64,000 bases of DNA from Scatophagus argus (taxonomy: Eukaryota > Chordata > Actinopteri > Scatophagidae). Positions 11,912-23,603 of the stretch are shown here, one piece after another (within the stretch, counting starts at the first letter, position 1; each line of letters starts with the position of its first letter). The stretch lies in the NCBI RefSeq assembly GCF_020382885.2, contig NC_058504.1, positions 6,500,519 through 6,564,518 on the forward strand. Reading direction: 5' to 3'. The position numbers and the translations under genes are program-made. Under the pieces are notes generated by a model. It was given only the letters and a program-made list of their open reading frames with translations. It was not told the DNA's origin and made no database searches.

Positions 11912-12559
11912 TTCAAGATTCAAGAGTCTTTATTGTCATAATGCAAGCATAACGAAATTTTGTGCAGATTCTCGGCTTAAATGCACACTTATAAATAGTC
12001 AGCAGAAATTTTAAATTGCACACTTAAGAAAAAATATAAAAATATAAAATACAAAATGCAAAATGAGGTAGATAAAGTGCACTTAGTGCCAGACTATGTG
12101 TATGCTGTGTGTGTGTATGCAGATAGATGGGGGAGGGTGTATGTGTGAAGTCCTGTAGGGGGGTGGGACGTGAGTGTGTCACTGTAGAGGGGTTATTGCT
12201 TTTACAGCTCTGAGGAAGAAGCTGTCTCTGAGTCTGTTCATGCTGGTTTTAATGTTCCTGTACCGCTTTCCTGATGGAAGCGGTACAAACAGTTCATTGC
12301 CCGGGTAGGTGGGATCTGTGGCAATGTGGATGCCCAGGAACTTAATGCTGTCCTCCCCAAGTATACAGGCGGGAGCGTGATCGGTCTTCCTGGACCTCCT
12401 GTAGTCCACTATGACCTCCTTGGTCTTGCTGATGTTCAGGATGAGGTTGTTCCTGGAACACCACTGTGTCAGGTTCTGGACTTCGTCGTGGGTCTCATCA
12501 TTGTTAGATATGAGACCCACCACAGTTTTGATAATCTGGGAAATATGACTTAAAATCAC
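11912..12559 (-). mobile_element. LINE 3' end, Rex1/L2-type
   Basis: On the minus strand an open frame (12559-12179) reads late reverse transcriptase: LTQWCSRNNLILNISKTKEV, DYRRSRKTDH, FLGIHI, then the tail LPSGKRYRNIKTSMNRLRDS. The 3' end on the minus strand is tgacaataaagactcttgaa followed by a second ttgaatc, a short-repeat tail typical of this group. It inserted directly after aacaggatat within the spacer block shared with 5925 and 33215. The 5' part is truncated. Confidence 0.8.
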
Positions 12560-13184
12560 AGTTCAAAGGCTGGGATTGGTACCACCCTCCACCCATATGC
12601 CCCATCAGAGGTGGGAGGTGCCAGTCATTTGATGTCAGCATTAATCACCAATCAGCACCAAACTGCCAAATGGTCCAACTAATGTTTTGTGACAGCATTT
12701 TTTAACCACTCCAGGAAATTGCTGTGATATCAATAAAGTTAAAAAAAACTAAAATAGCAATGTTTTTTTCCACTACGTATTTTTGAATCAAAGGTGAAAC
12801 AAAAGTCAAGAATAACTTCCTACAACTAAGCTAAAACAGAGAGTGAGAAAATTAGAAAAGCCCCTCGGCATTCACACCTTATTTTGAAGCCCAACCACAG
12901 CAAGTTTCCATGCATCAGTTCCTTGTCAGAGATGACTGTGAATGTGTGTTTATTTGTTTCTGTTTGTGTGCAAAAGAACAAAGAAGAACACAAACTTGAC
13001 AGCATTTACTTGCAGATGTTTCTTTCACCCTTTGTCTGTGTTTTATGTGTTCATTTCATTTAAAAAAAGCACATTTGACCCCTTCACTTGTCTCATCTCT
13101 GTACATCTTGTACGTAGGTGAAGTTGTTAAGGTCTTGTTTTCAAATGTATTACTTTTTTAAATTGTGTTTTTCTCCTCAGTTTC
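12560..13184. other. NITR spacer, no gene
   Basis: Contains the second half of the recurring spacer block (12860-12985: cattcacacc, gtttccatgcatca) that is also at 6115-6240. No coding or RNA gene recognised. Confidence 0.5.
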
Positions 13185-13441
13185 ACATTGATTCCCTCCT
13201 GCCCACTGCTTAATGTGATAAAATGCCCCCCCCCCCCCCCCCCCCCCCTTCATTAGCCGGCTGCCCTTGAGCAAGGCACTTAACCTCCCCGGGCGCTTGA
13301 TGCTGCCCACTGCTCCTGTGTGTGTTTCACTGCATGTAATTTGCTGGGTGTTGCATGGGTCAACTAAGGATGGGTCAAATGCAGTAGTCAAATTCAGTAT
13401 GTGTATGTAAAAATATATATACTGCCAATAAAGTTGATTCT
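13185..13441 (+). mobile_element. tRNA-derived SINE, family 1, copy 2 (decayed)
   Basis: Matches the body and tail of the element at 32594-32949: ttagccggctgcccttgagc, gcttgatgctgcccactgct, then aataaagttgattcttc with a CTTCTTCTTCT tail. The tRNA-like head is lost or badly decayed. A run of about 22 C residues (13227-13248) has grown in the C-rich spot of the family. Confidence 0.7.
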
Positions 13442-14489
13442 TCCTCTTCTTCTTCTGATCAAAACATGCAGGTTAGTCAAAACAAAAGCAAAATCTCCCG
13501 TCTCTCTCTTGATCAGTTTCTTATGTGACAAAGTTCCTCCTGCCTTTCATTCACTGATAAGGAATTAACAGCTATGGTGGTAGGAGGACTTAATACAGCA
13601 GGCAATTTGTTAATTTTTTTACATTGGGGGATGGATCCCAATTTCCTTCTATTTGAGTCCAGTTTGAGAAATTTTCCTCAAGCAAACACTATATTGTCTA
13701 ACTTGTGAATCAGTGTATTTTCTGTAAGCTTAGTTCAGATTTCAGTGGTTAAGTTTGCTTTATGTTCACAATAGTACCTTTTAATAATCTTTTAATAGCT
13801 TTTAATAACCTCGCATATGAGAAATACTGATTTCGCACTGCATGTTGGACGAATGATCAATTGTGTCTGTCCATTCATGATTAAAAACTATTTTCTCATT
13901 TCAAAGGAGGGAAAGCAGGAAATCCCAGGAAGACACGAGTTGAGCTGAGCACAGAAGAACTGAGGTGAGCAAGGAAACGACCAGAAAGGCAAGAATAACC
14001 TTAAGAGGAAAACGAGAGACAAAAGCCATCAAGCTCTATTTGGCCTTTGCCTCAAACATGACTGAACAATCTGGCAAAGATCAAGAGGAAGAGCTGGCTT
14101 CTCAGACAGCAGGTAGGGATGGAGCTTTTGGAGTGGAGCAAGGCAGGTGTGTATGTCATCACATCCAGGGAATACAGTCAGAACCTGCCATTTTCTGTGT
14201 TGGCAGAACTTCATATGTCATGTCGATTAGATGTACACTATCTTTATTATTTTGATGAAATCTAATATCTAATATATCAATCAGTGTTCAGTGTCAACAG
14301 AAGAAGTTGTGAACCGCATGTCATCATTGTTTATTTCACCGCAATCATTTTCTAAGCTAAACAAAGCCACATTAAAATGAAATCAAATCACTGTGTTCAC
14401 CGTCAGTGTCAGTTACAGAAACCCACCATGAAACATCAAACAAAAACTTGCTGTTGATGTTGTTTCATGTGTTTCAGTTGGAAAGATGG
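13442..14489. other. Spacer before NITR-C
   Basis: No firm gene. An exon-like stretch starts at ATG 14058 (MTEQSGKDQEEELASQTA) and is followed by a possible splice donor gtaggg at 14112. Preceding text is purine-rich. No downstream exon could be linked, so it is not called as a gene. Confidence 0.4.
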
Positions 14490-14657
14490 TTGATATTATT
14501 TCCACTGTGGTAGTACAGCGAAACGCCAACCTAATGAGAGGCCAATCAGATTGCTCTGAAATGGTTACCTCCCCCATGATATGATTATATTAAGATGAAT
14601 CTTCTTCTAATGTAATCTAAATGTAGTCTAAATTTTGGTAGTCTCAGTGGGAATAAA
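14490..14657 (+). promoter_or_regulatory. Putative proximal promoter of NITR-C
   Basis: Shares ccactgtggtagtacagcg with NITR-A and -B. A CCAATCAG box is at 14542-14549, about 110 bp before the start codon, and a TATA-like gattatattaag near 14583. Inferred from conservation. Confidence 0.5.
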
Positions 14658-16319
14658 ATGCTGATTATATTTCATTTACTTCTGATGTTCAGAGTGGGGC
14701 GTAAGTACATGTAGGAATACAAATGCATTTATTATGCACAAGTATTGTCATCCTCTTACTGTAATTCAGGACAGAATATACATGATTCTTTATCTGCTGT
14801 TAATTAAAAATATTTTTTTTTTCAGGTTTCACAGATGATGTGATCCTTGAGACGAAGACAGTTGGTGTAGGAGACAATGTGAAACTTACATGCACCCATG
14901 AGAATTTGGGAAATTTGTTTTGGATCAGACTTGTTTCTGGAAACCTTCCTGAAGTCTTAGGAAAATCATTTAGCTTTGAAAATGTTGGTTCTCGCATTAG
15001 AACCTCAGAAGAGCCTAGAACATTTGTTCTCCGGATAAAAAGTGTAGAGCTCAGCGATGCTGCTCTTTACTACTGTTTGAAAATACGACAAAAGTTGTCA
15101 TTTTTAAAAGGGGCACACCTGAGTGTTGAAGGTAAATACATCAAAAAGGGATTTCCACATTCTTTGAAAACATTCATTGTGATTTTAATCATAACTTACA
15201 AACCTCAATTTCCGTAAAACTGGGAATTTGATATTAATTACATCAGCTTTGTTTGACGAGGTATATTGAAATTTATCTTTTGTGTAAAAAATGTGTGTGT
15301 GTTTTTATCTGTTTTCAATTGTCCAGGACCAAAACCTCATATCACTACAGTCCCTCCATCTGATCCAGTCCGTCCAGCAGACTCGGTCACTCTTCAGTCT
15401 TCAGTCCCCCCTGAGAATAAAAAATTTGTGGAAGAACACAGCGTGTGCTATTTTGAATCTGGATCACAGCAATCTTACCCAAGTTTTAGTTATGCTAAAG
15501 GAAACCACGAGGGAATCTCAAAAAAGAAATGTGTCTACAGCTTCTCTAAGAACGTCAGTTCCTCTGATGCTGGGACTTATTACTGTGCTGTGGCCACATG
15601 TGGGGAGATATTATTTGGAAATGGAACAAAACTGGACACTGAAGGTAACTGCTGAATATTTCTTTGTAATGAGGAGGAATTTAGCACATTTGTTTGTTTG
15701 ACTGAAGTCAAATGTTTGCTCATAATGTACCATAAGATCAGATATTATAATTTACTCTTAATTACACTCCTGCTTATTATTAACTTTTTCATTTTTATAT
15801 GTGTCAGCAGTCAACACCTGTGAGTCACAGCGGGACGGTACATTTGTCTCTCTGTTATGTGCTGCTTTGGCCGTAAGCCTGATGGTTATAGCGTTTCTCA
15901 TTTATTCAATCAAGAAGCTCAAGGAACAATCTTGTGGTTGCTGCAACGGTAAGCAAAGTCATTTGTACACTGATCAGTCGAATACATTCTGGATTCACAT
16001 TAATTCTGTGTTTTCATTTTACAATACAGCTGATGTTGCTTTGCAAAATACTGTAACAGCCAGCGCTGACTGCCAGTCAAGTGAGCAGGTAAGGCGAATG
16101 AAGAGAAAATGTGGATAAAAGTTGTCAGCATTTTTTCTTCACTAATCATGGCATCCCATGTGATTTTTCTATATATGTTCTCAGACAGAAGAGTACTCAC
16201 TGATTTATTCTGCACCAACCTTCACAAGTAGGAGAGCTGGAAAATCAGAGACAAAGGATGTTCCAACAGTGGAGGAAGAGAGTATCTACACTGAAGTCAG
16301 GGCTCTCGAGTTGGATTAG
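14658..16319 (+). CDS. nitr: NITR-C, novel immune-type receptor with altered I domain
   Basis: Exons 14658-14700, 14826-15131, 15327-15644, 15808-15948, 16030-16088, 16185-16319; 333 codons, in phase throughout. The signal peptide is MLIIFHLLLMFRVG. The V domain is normal (VKLTC, LFWIRLVSG, DAALYYC) but ends in a degenerate FLKGAHL. The I domain keeps AGTYYCAVATC and FGNGTKLD, yet the B-strand Cys is Ser (VTLQSS) and the usual VFWFKAG reads VCYFESG, so the core disulphide and Trp are lost while a new Cys sits in strand C. The domain is about 13 codons shorter than in NITR-A. A TM helix and SCGCC cluster follow. The tail has LIYSAP and the canonical ITIM SIYTEV. Exon 4 has two in-frame acceptors 3 nt apart (15808 or 15811). 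Polyadenylation signal near 16712. Confidence 0.88.
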
Positions 16320-16719
16320 AAGACTAAACAATGAAACCACCACTTAATGCTGTTGTAATTTTTATCTGCTCACAAAAAATGTGTGCTTCATTTCATTTGA
16401 CATTATGTTTATATGTTTTGTAAAGAAAAATGAATCCCTGTGGCATAAAGATAATATATTATAACAGTCAGGTTCTTTGCAATCGACTATTTCTGTAAAA
16501 ATCTAATATTTATAAACCTTTGTTGTTTCATTTTTAGTTGTTAATTTGGAGAGGATTTTCCTGTCTCCTCCTTTGTTTCTCATGAATTTTCCTCCACGAC
16601 CCACATCAACATATGCATCAGTGCTGTAAAGGTATTGTGCTAACAGGTTTTTGGTTGTGATATGTTGCTTCCTTCTTGATAAATACATATTCATTTTCAT
16701 ACTTTATTTATAATAAAAT

Positions 16720-17219
16720 CAAAGATACAACTTTCAACCTTTACTGTGTTATTTTAAATTGTGACACACTGATTGTATCTCTTTTTTCATGAATGAGTGC
16801 AATTTAGCAGAAACTATGCAAAAATAATAACTTAGTAGACTCAAACACCAATATATTCCATTACTTTCATGTTTTTTTACTCATTTTAATGTTACTGACG
16901 AAACATGCTGATCTATTAACACACATGCAATCTAGATTCAAATTTCAAAAATCGTCCCACATGGGCTTGACAAATAGATAACAACAGAAACTAACAGAAA
17001 TTATACAGCCAGCGTGCTGACAGTCATGCTTCAATAATATCAAGCTGAGCATCCTTCATAAGGCGGAGTACTTTCTCTCTATTGGTGCTCAGCATAGATA
17101 ATTACAACTTTTTTTTTAAATCTGCTCTTGGAGATTCATTCAGGATAAGAAGCGTAGATGAAAAAAAATTAAAAGTGCTGTCCTGCTGTGTGCAACGAGG
17201 GAGGCAACATAAAATCAGC
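16720..17219. other. 3' flank of NITR-C, no gene
   Basis: AT-rich sequence between the NITR-C polyadenylation signal and the next repeat. Short frames on both strands show no recognisable domain. Confidence 0.5.
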
Positions 17220-17329
17220 TGTTTTTGGGACAGAAATGTTGTCATGGTTGAGGATGAACAGTCTCACAGCCTGAGGAAATAAGCTACTCAGTAGTCTTCT
17301 AGACACAGCCTATCCACCACCACAGACAT

Positions 17330-17880
17330 TTACACCTCCAGGTGCAGGAAAAGGGCCTCCTGCATCATGAAGGACCCCACCCACCCCTCACACAAACTGT
17401 TTGCCCCTCTCCCCTCAGGCAGGAGGCTGCGGAGCATCAAGAGCAGGACCACCAGACTGAGGAACAGCTTCTTCCCAGAAGCTGTGAGACTGTTGACCTC
17501 TGGAGGTCCTCTGTAGCCCCTGCTGCCAAACTCACACCTCACACACCAACAAACACACAAACAACCACCCATGGAACATTTTGCACAATGCAGCATTTGC
17601 ACAGAACTCAAACTACTCATGTTCATTGCACTACGGTCATTTTGCACTACCCTGTCAGCCATTTGCACTACTGTTTATACTGTTTACACTGATGTTTATA
17701 TCATCTACTGTTTTCACTTATATTCCACTGTTTTTATATTATATAGCATTGTTTATATTTATATTTATTTTGTTAGGAAACTGGGCTTATACTGGGACCG
17801 GGGAAACTAATTTCGTTCCACTCATGTTTTACGTGTGTGAAATGACAATAAAGCTCCTTGAATCCTTGAATCCTTGAATC
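17330..17880 (+). mobile_element. LINE 3' end, Rex1/L2-type
   Basis: The plus strand encodes, in shifting frames, the C-terminal tail of a fish LINE ORF2 ([20 protein letters not shown] from about 17420). A T-rich 3' UTR follows, ending gacaataaagctccttgaat with ccttgaat repeated three times at 17853-17880. That tail matches the minus-strand copies at 11912 and 45951. The frame is broken and only the 3' end is present. Confidence 0.75.
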
Positions 17881-17952
17881 TTCTGTATGTTTTGGCAGAT
17901 GGCAAAGCAGGGTGAACAGGCCGTAGCACACCTCACCTCACTTCACTCATAC

Positions 17953-18310
17953 ACTATACAGACAAAAGGATTAGGGCTCACTTCTTCATTATTGAATTCA
18001 GGTGTGGTGTGGGGCAGTTTTTCAGTGGTTGGGCTCGTCCCCTGACTTCCAATGAAGGGAAATCTTAATGCTTCAGCATACCAAGACATTTTGGACAATG
18101 TTGGTTGCACTGAGTAACATCAGTTCTATGCTCTACCCCGTTTCTCCTCAACTGAGTGCCATTAAATACTTCATCATAAGACATCAGCGTCCCCTTCCAT
18201 CTTCTGAGTTCAAGGTTTTCTGCAACAAATACCAGTGCCCAACCCCACAAACGCTCACGGAAACACAGAAAGCCTTGCCAGAAGAGTGGAAGCTGCCCCA
18301 GCCACAAAAA
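17953..18310 (+). mobile_element. Tc1-like deletion derivative, copy 2
   Basis: Starts with a decayed terminal repeat (cactatacagacaaaagg), then the block acttccaatgaagggaaatc and gcttcagcataccaagacat as in the copies at 592 and 31898. The middle (about 18112-18270) is unrelated sequence. The family resumes at gccagaagagtggaagctg near 18278. No functional transposase. Confidence 0.6.
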
Positions 18311-18611
18311 GGGGACCAGCTCCACACCAATACCAGCAATGAATGTAAAAACAGCCATACAGTGTCTGACTCTGCACATACATTATTCTACATGGTGACG
18401 CTCACACATTCAACTGTAGGACCAAGAAGAAAAAACATTTTTGACTGGAAAGGGGAATACACACATAGTCCTGCACTGTAAGAATTACTGGTTGCTGTGA
18501 ATGTTCCTCCTGGCCACACTGCCCAGAACGAGATTCCTTCACAAAGCATTTTCAGGGTAAAATGACAGGGAATAAAAACTGACACACTGAAATCTTCCAC
18601 CTTGCTAAATC

Positions 18612-18728
18612 ATCCATCCATCCATCCATTTTCTATACCACTTACCCGTCAGGGTCGCAGGGGAACTTGAACCTATCGCAGCTGAATGCGGGCGAGAGGC
18701 GGGGTACACCCTGGACTGGTCAACAGTC
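18612..18728 (-). mobile_element. SINE family 2 fragment
   Basis: Minus-strand copy of the 3' half of the element at 22536-22893. It holds the ccagtccagggtgtacccc motif, gcctctcgcccgcattcagc, and the closing tagaaaatggatggatgg run (ATCC repeats reading plus). Confidence 0.7.
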
Positions 18729-19066
18729 AATTGCAGACTTGATAATCAGTCAAGCTTTATTTATAAAAGAGCTTTCAAAAAACTCACACTGTTAAGGTAT
18801 TATGTGTATTATTTTTTAATGAAGCCAGATAAGGTTAGCATTTCCAAAACCAAAGGACAACAATCAGTAATGCAAATACATAATACAATGCAAGGAGTGT
18901 AAAGTAAAACATGGAACATGAATGTCACACACATTACAATTACATGTGAGGATGTTACAGTATGATTTTGGCTTTTGTCACGAAGCACCTCACTCAACTA
19001 TTCTTTATTTACGCTGCCAGAAATCAGCACTATAAATCAACTCAGAGATTTTTCAGAGACACATGT

Positions 19067-21650
19067 TCACACTGAGTATTTGACTTGTGAATACATACTT
19101 TCTTCAGTCTTCAACTCCTTCTTCTTCCTTCCTTTTGTAGCTTTCCCACCAGAGAAAGTCAGCGCAGAATAGTTCAGATCACCTCCACCTTCAGTCTGTG
19201 CAGCAAATAAAAGGCCCTTTGTACAATATTGTGTTGGTGATATAAAGTGTGGTGTTTTGGGGAATTATGTTAATGAAATAAATACAGTAATGTAATTTGG
19301 TATCATTACTTACATCACGTACTGGTTGGCTCGAGTTGTCACATCCTGTTTGTGAAGAGGAGCTTTCTTTTCCTAACAGTGAATGAAGACAGGAATATTA
19401 AGTACTTAAGCTGACTTTTAAATGAGCATCCTCAATGGATTCAACGAGTTTTAATTTAAAAATGTTTCTTCAATTATTAAATTGTATAGTACTGTCATGG
19501 GACAAAAAGCAATATGAAGAAATTCAAATGTTGTAGGTTGTCCTGTCCTGCATGGAATTACACTTCTTATATAAACTTTTCAAATAAAACCATAGAAGTA
19601 TTAAAGTGTTAGATTCAGTCAACAACACTTACCCACAGATTGTTCACATTTTGGTCTTGAAATTCGGCAACAGATTAACACAATGTTTCCAATAACAGAA
19701 ATGATCAGACAGACCACCGCTATCACCACAGCAAGAAAATCACAACTTGCTGTTTGCTCTAGACAAAGAAAGAAATAAAATTATCAGTGATGTTGTCATT
19801 AACATGTTATGAATATTACCTGCAGTACTGTGCACATTGTTATACCAATATGTAGTTTTGTTCCATCTCCAAATATTATCTCTCCACATGTGGCCACAGC
19901 ACAGTAGTACGTCCCAGCATCAGTGGAGTTGATGTCCTTAGTGAGGCGATAAACGCAGCTTTTCTGTGTGTCAGATCTCATTTCACATTCATCATGTCTG
20001 TTTCCATCTGCGTAGATGATGTTTGGATGAGATTTGTCTAATCCGGCTCTGAACCAGAACACACTGCGACCTCCTTGACACATGTTACTGTCAGAGTCGG
20101 AGAGGACCGAACACTGGAGAGTCACCGAGTCTCCTGGACGGACTGGATCAGAAACTGTTGGCCACTGAACAACAGTGTAGTTTGATGTCCTCTGAGTGTT
20201 TCCTGTAAGTTACAAAAGTTCAAAAAAGTATTTGAGAATAGTTCACAGTTGATATCTAATATATAATGATTTGACATGTACTCTGCAGAAATTCTAACAT
20301 ACAAGTTCCAGAGATGAACAAAAACCACACTGTCAAAACAGACAAGCATAACATTTCAAGTGAATATTTTGGGTAACATTAACACTAATACAATATAGTA
20401 ATCAATTTTTTACTAATGAACTCTGAGGACCAATCTAATAATCAATGATTCTGTGATGATAGCTCTTGAATGCCTCGGATTTAATGACTGGACTATAAAG
20501 CAGAACAGACTTGAGAGTATACGTCCCCCTTCATGATCATTGTAAAAGTAATGTGAAGATAGATCATGAGGTAATGTTTACCTGAACATTACCTGCCATC
20601 CACAACACGTGCAATACAACATTTTATTTCTCTGCTTTAGGTAAGCTACTTGGCTTAAGTATAATCAGGCAGATCATTCTGTCTAATTGGGAAATTCCTC
20701 AAAGGGAGTTTGCTTCTGCCTTCTATAATACAAACGAGCCTCCACCCTAAAGGACAGACAGTTTTCTCCAGAAGGAAGAAAAGGCCACTGGTTCAAGAGA
20801 CCTATAAGAGACCTAACCAGTAGTGTAGAGACCTTACCCTTTGGTGCAAGTTTCAAAATGGACAGTCTCTTGAAAGTAGAGGGTATTGAGTTTATTAGTG
20901 GTGACGATCGTCTTAATAAACTGTTTCATATCAAGACTTACTGGATTTTTAAATCTGATACTTTGATGTATTCGGGTCTTGATGAAAAAACAGATTGTAA
21001 ACCTCTTTTGTGCACAAGCTTATCTTTCGGAAGACCGATAAGAAACTCAAGAAAGCTAAATGCAGTTCAAGAGATTCCAAAACAAAACAAGACAGATCAC
21101 ATAATTACCTTTCAACAATAAATAGCTCCCACTCCAAGTCATGTTCATCCAGTCCACAACTGCACAGTGATACAGTCCCTCGTCTTCTGGAGTGGTCCTC
21201 AAAATGGTCAGATTGTTAACATTCTCATAAATCTTTAGATCCAGTCTAGAGGAAGAAATCGCTGATCCATACACTGCGCTTGTATGTTTTCGATGTCCCG
21301 CAATGAATTTCAGAGTGCCCCCGGCACTCTGCTTGTACCACTGAATTTGTTTATCTTTCCATTCTTTGTAAAGGAAAGAACAGGTGAAGGTTGCAGGTTC
21401 ACCAAGCTGAACTGTGGTCACTGGAACCAGAGTATCTAAATAAACAAACACATATACTATGTGAAACCATAAATGAGAAGTTGTGTGGAATGTAAATGTA
21501 AAAAAAATAGGATGAAAAAATATGTAATCACATGAATCATCGTGCATTTGATTAGCATGTAGATACTTAAAGGAGAAAATATTTGGTTATTATTAGGTAG
21601 CACTTACATCCTTGATGAAGGAGAACCAGTGTCATGCAGAACACGATCAT
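19067..21650 (-). CDS. nitr: NITR-D, inhibitory receptor with two ITIMs
   Basis: Exons in reading order: 21650-21608, 21435-21109, 20202-19846, 19758-19633, 19372-19314, 19195-19067; 346 codons, phases as in the plus-strand genes. The signal peptide is MIVFCMTLVLLHQG. The V domain is the most typical NITR V of the cluster (GEPATFTC, IQWYKQSAGGTLKFI, DEGLYHC, then WSGSYLLLKG). The I domain has VTLQC, VFWFRAG, AGTYYCAVATC and FGDGTKL, with six cysteines. The TM helix (FLAVVIAVVCLIISVIG) contains no charged residue. The tail has two full ITIMs, LNYSAL and SMYSQV, so strong SHP recruitment is expected. It converges on NITR-C. A polyadenylation signal (AATAAA on the minus strand) is at 19004-19009. 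The first intron of the Ig exons, 20203-21108, holds only unrecognised sequence. Confidence 0.9.
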
Positions 21651-21760
21651 CTTCACACTGTCTTTTATTATGAAATTTGGTGGCATTTCAGTGAGTGAAG
21701 CTGGTGCCATGATTCTGATAGGTCAGACTGTCAAATGCATCTGATTGGTTATCACAGACT
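21651..21760 (-). promoter_or_regulatory. Putative proximal promoter of NITR-D
   Basis: Reading minus, CCAATCAG lies at 21748-21741, about 95 bp upstream of the ATG, followed by a TATA-like aataaaag near 21665. The ccactgtggtag block of the plus-strand genes is absent, so only the CCAAT element is shared. Confidence 0.4.
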
Positions 21761-21769
21761 GTCAGAGAG

Positions 21770-22535
21770 CATTTCCTGCTTCACCGGTCTTCACCTGGTG
21801 TGAAACAGATTTCCTCTCACTCTCATCTACTCTCAACCTGGAATTGTTGTCATTTTTACCTGTTCTTGCTATATCTCATCAGTTGAACTGAACTGAACTG
21901 AATTGAACTGTGATGGCTAAATCATATTTGCAACTTTACTGCTTCTGCACAGATATCAACTCTCACTGGCTTGATAAAGAAACAAAACTAAAACCTTGCT
22001 TGTCTCGTCTTTGTGTTTTGGGCTGCAGGTGCCAGTAGGTGTGGTCAGGTCATCATCTATTGGGTTTACTGGACCCAGTGTTCCCAATATTATTAGATTG
22101 CACCCCATGTGTTCCCTCTGCTCCCCCTGCTTCATATTCTCTCTTTGTCCTTGTTTTTTCCTTCTTGCCATGCAACACTTCACTCACCATTCCTTCGCTT
22201 ATGCAGACACAATGACATTACTGATTTACTGACTGTCACACTTCATACCTCCAATCTCCTTAGTGATTTCTGTTCATTTCAAATAAATAAACTTTGTTTT
22301 CTTCCTTTAACTTCTTGTGTTGCCTTCTCCTGTCATGGATTTGAGCCAGTCAACACACATGAATGAGAAATCATAACTGAAAATAAACAAAGCATATTGA
22401 TTTTAATGCAGGGTTTCTATTTTCTGCCTGCTAAATTACATCTTAGGACCATGCAAAATGAAACAAGGATCTACTCATGGATGTAAAGCTAGTGCTCATG
22501 ACAGGGCGGGACATTAAGCTGTAATATGAGCTGCC
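21770..22535. other. Spacer between NITR-D and NITR-E, no gene
   Basis: Nothing recognisable on either strand. The open frames near 21996-22366 are low-complexity, Ser/Phe/Cys-rich readings of T-rich DNA. Confidence 0.5.
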
Positions 22536-22893
22536 ATCGGCACGGTGGTGCAGTGGTTAGCACTGTCGCCTCATAGCAAGAGGGTTCCAGGTTCAAATCC
22601 CGGTCTGGGCCCTTCTATGTGGAGTTTGCATGTTCTCCCTGTGCCTGCGTGGGTTTTCTCCGGGTACTCCGGCTTCCTCCCACAATACCAAAAACATGCA
22701 CATTAGGTTAATTGGCTACTCTATATTGCCCCCAGGTGTGAGAGTGTGTGGTTGTTTGTCTTTGTGTGTTGGCCCTGCGATTGACTGGCGACCAGTCCAG
22801 GGTGTACCCTGCCTCTCGCCCGTAGTCAGCTAGATAGGCTCCAGCCCCCCCGCGACCCTGACAGATAAGCGGTATAGAAAATGGATGGATGGA
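22536..22893 (+). mobile_element. SINE family 2, full-length copy
   Basis: Begins ggcacggtggtgcagtggtt with an A-box-like stretch, then a B-box-like ggttcaaatcccgg. The body includes gtttgcatgttctccctgtg and tttctccgggtactcc, and the element ends near tagaaaatggatggatgg. The head looks tRNA-derived. Partial copies lie at 18612 and 31504. Confidence 0.8.
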
Positions 22894-23357
22894 TGAGCTG
22901 CCATAATTAGCTTCGTTAGCTAATGTCTCATTTATGAGTAGATGGACTGTGGCTGTGCCATATTTACATATTTTACCTGTGCTCACTACAAGCAATGCAT
23001 CCATTGTCACCAACACGCTACACTGGGGAGCCCCGCAGGTTGTGGTTACAGCTTTTACATTCTAAATTTTTGCTAAAAACAATAATTCAGCAAACTCATA
23101 AAAGTAATAACTAAGTAAAACTAGGAAACAGTCTTTGGTACAGTTTTAGTTCATTCTCTCATCAAATAAACAATACATGTCAAAAGCTTTCTGCAGGTCC
23201 CATAGAAGTAGGACACATTGCAAAACTGGGAAACTGGGACAAAATGTCAAATATCACAATACAAAGAAAAACATTTGGGAATAAATGGGAATAAATGCGT
23301 TTCTCAGCTTCATATTTTATTCAGAGTTTGAGTGATTATTCAAAATCAGTCTGATAC

Positions 23358-23395
23358 AATAATAATAATAATAATAATAGACAATAATAATATTG
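23358..23395 (+). repeat. AAT microsatellite
   Basis: Short run of about seven AAT units at 23358-23379, continuing imperfectly to 23392, located 3' of NITR-E. Confidence 0.8.
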
Positions 23396-23603
23396 AGACA
23401 TATCAAACAATAATCAAAAATAAGAATTATCTTTTCTTGGTTCAAACAGGCAACACTACAAAATATAAGTACTGTCTTCCTCCCAAACTAATCATTCTGA
23501 TAGTCCAACATTTCATTCAGTTCACCTAAACAGGAATCGCTGCTGTGTGAATCAGTTTTCACATTGTGCATGTTAGGTGTTCAGTTTTTATGACTGCAGG
23601 ACT

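Noticed and set aside
18068-18481. 137-codon plus-strand frame downstream of NITR-C
   Set aside because: It begins inside a Tc1 derivative and shows no domain; no splice or promoter support.
22548-22615. Candidate tRNA gene
   Set aside because: A- and B-box-like motifs belong to a SINE head; the sequence does not fold as a full tRNA with a clear anticodon arm, and other copies occur in the window.
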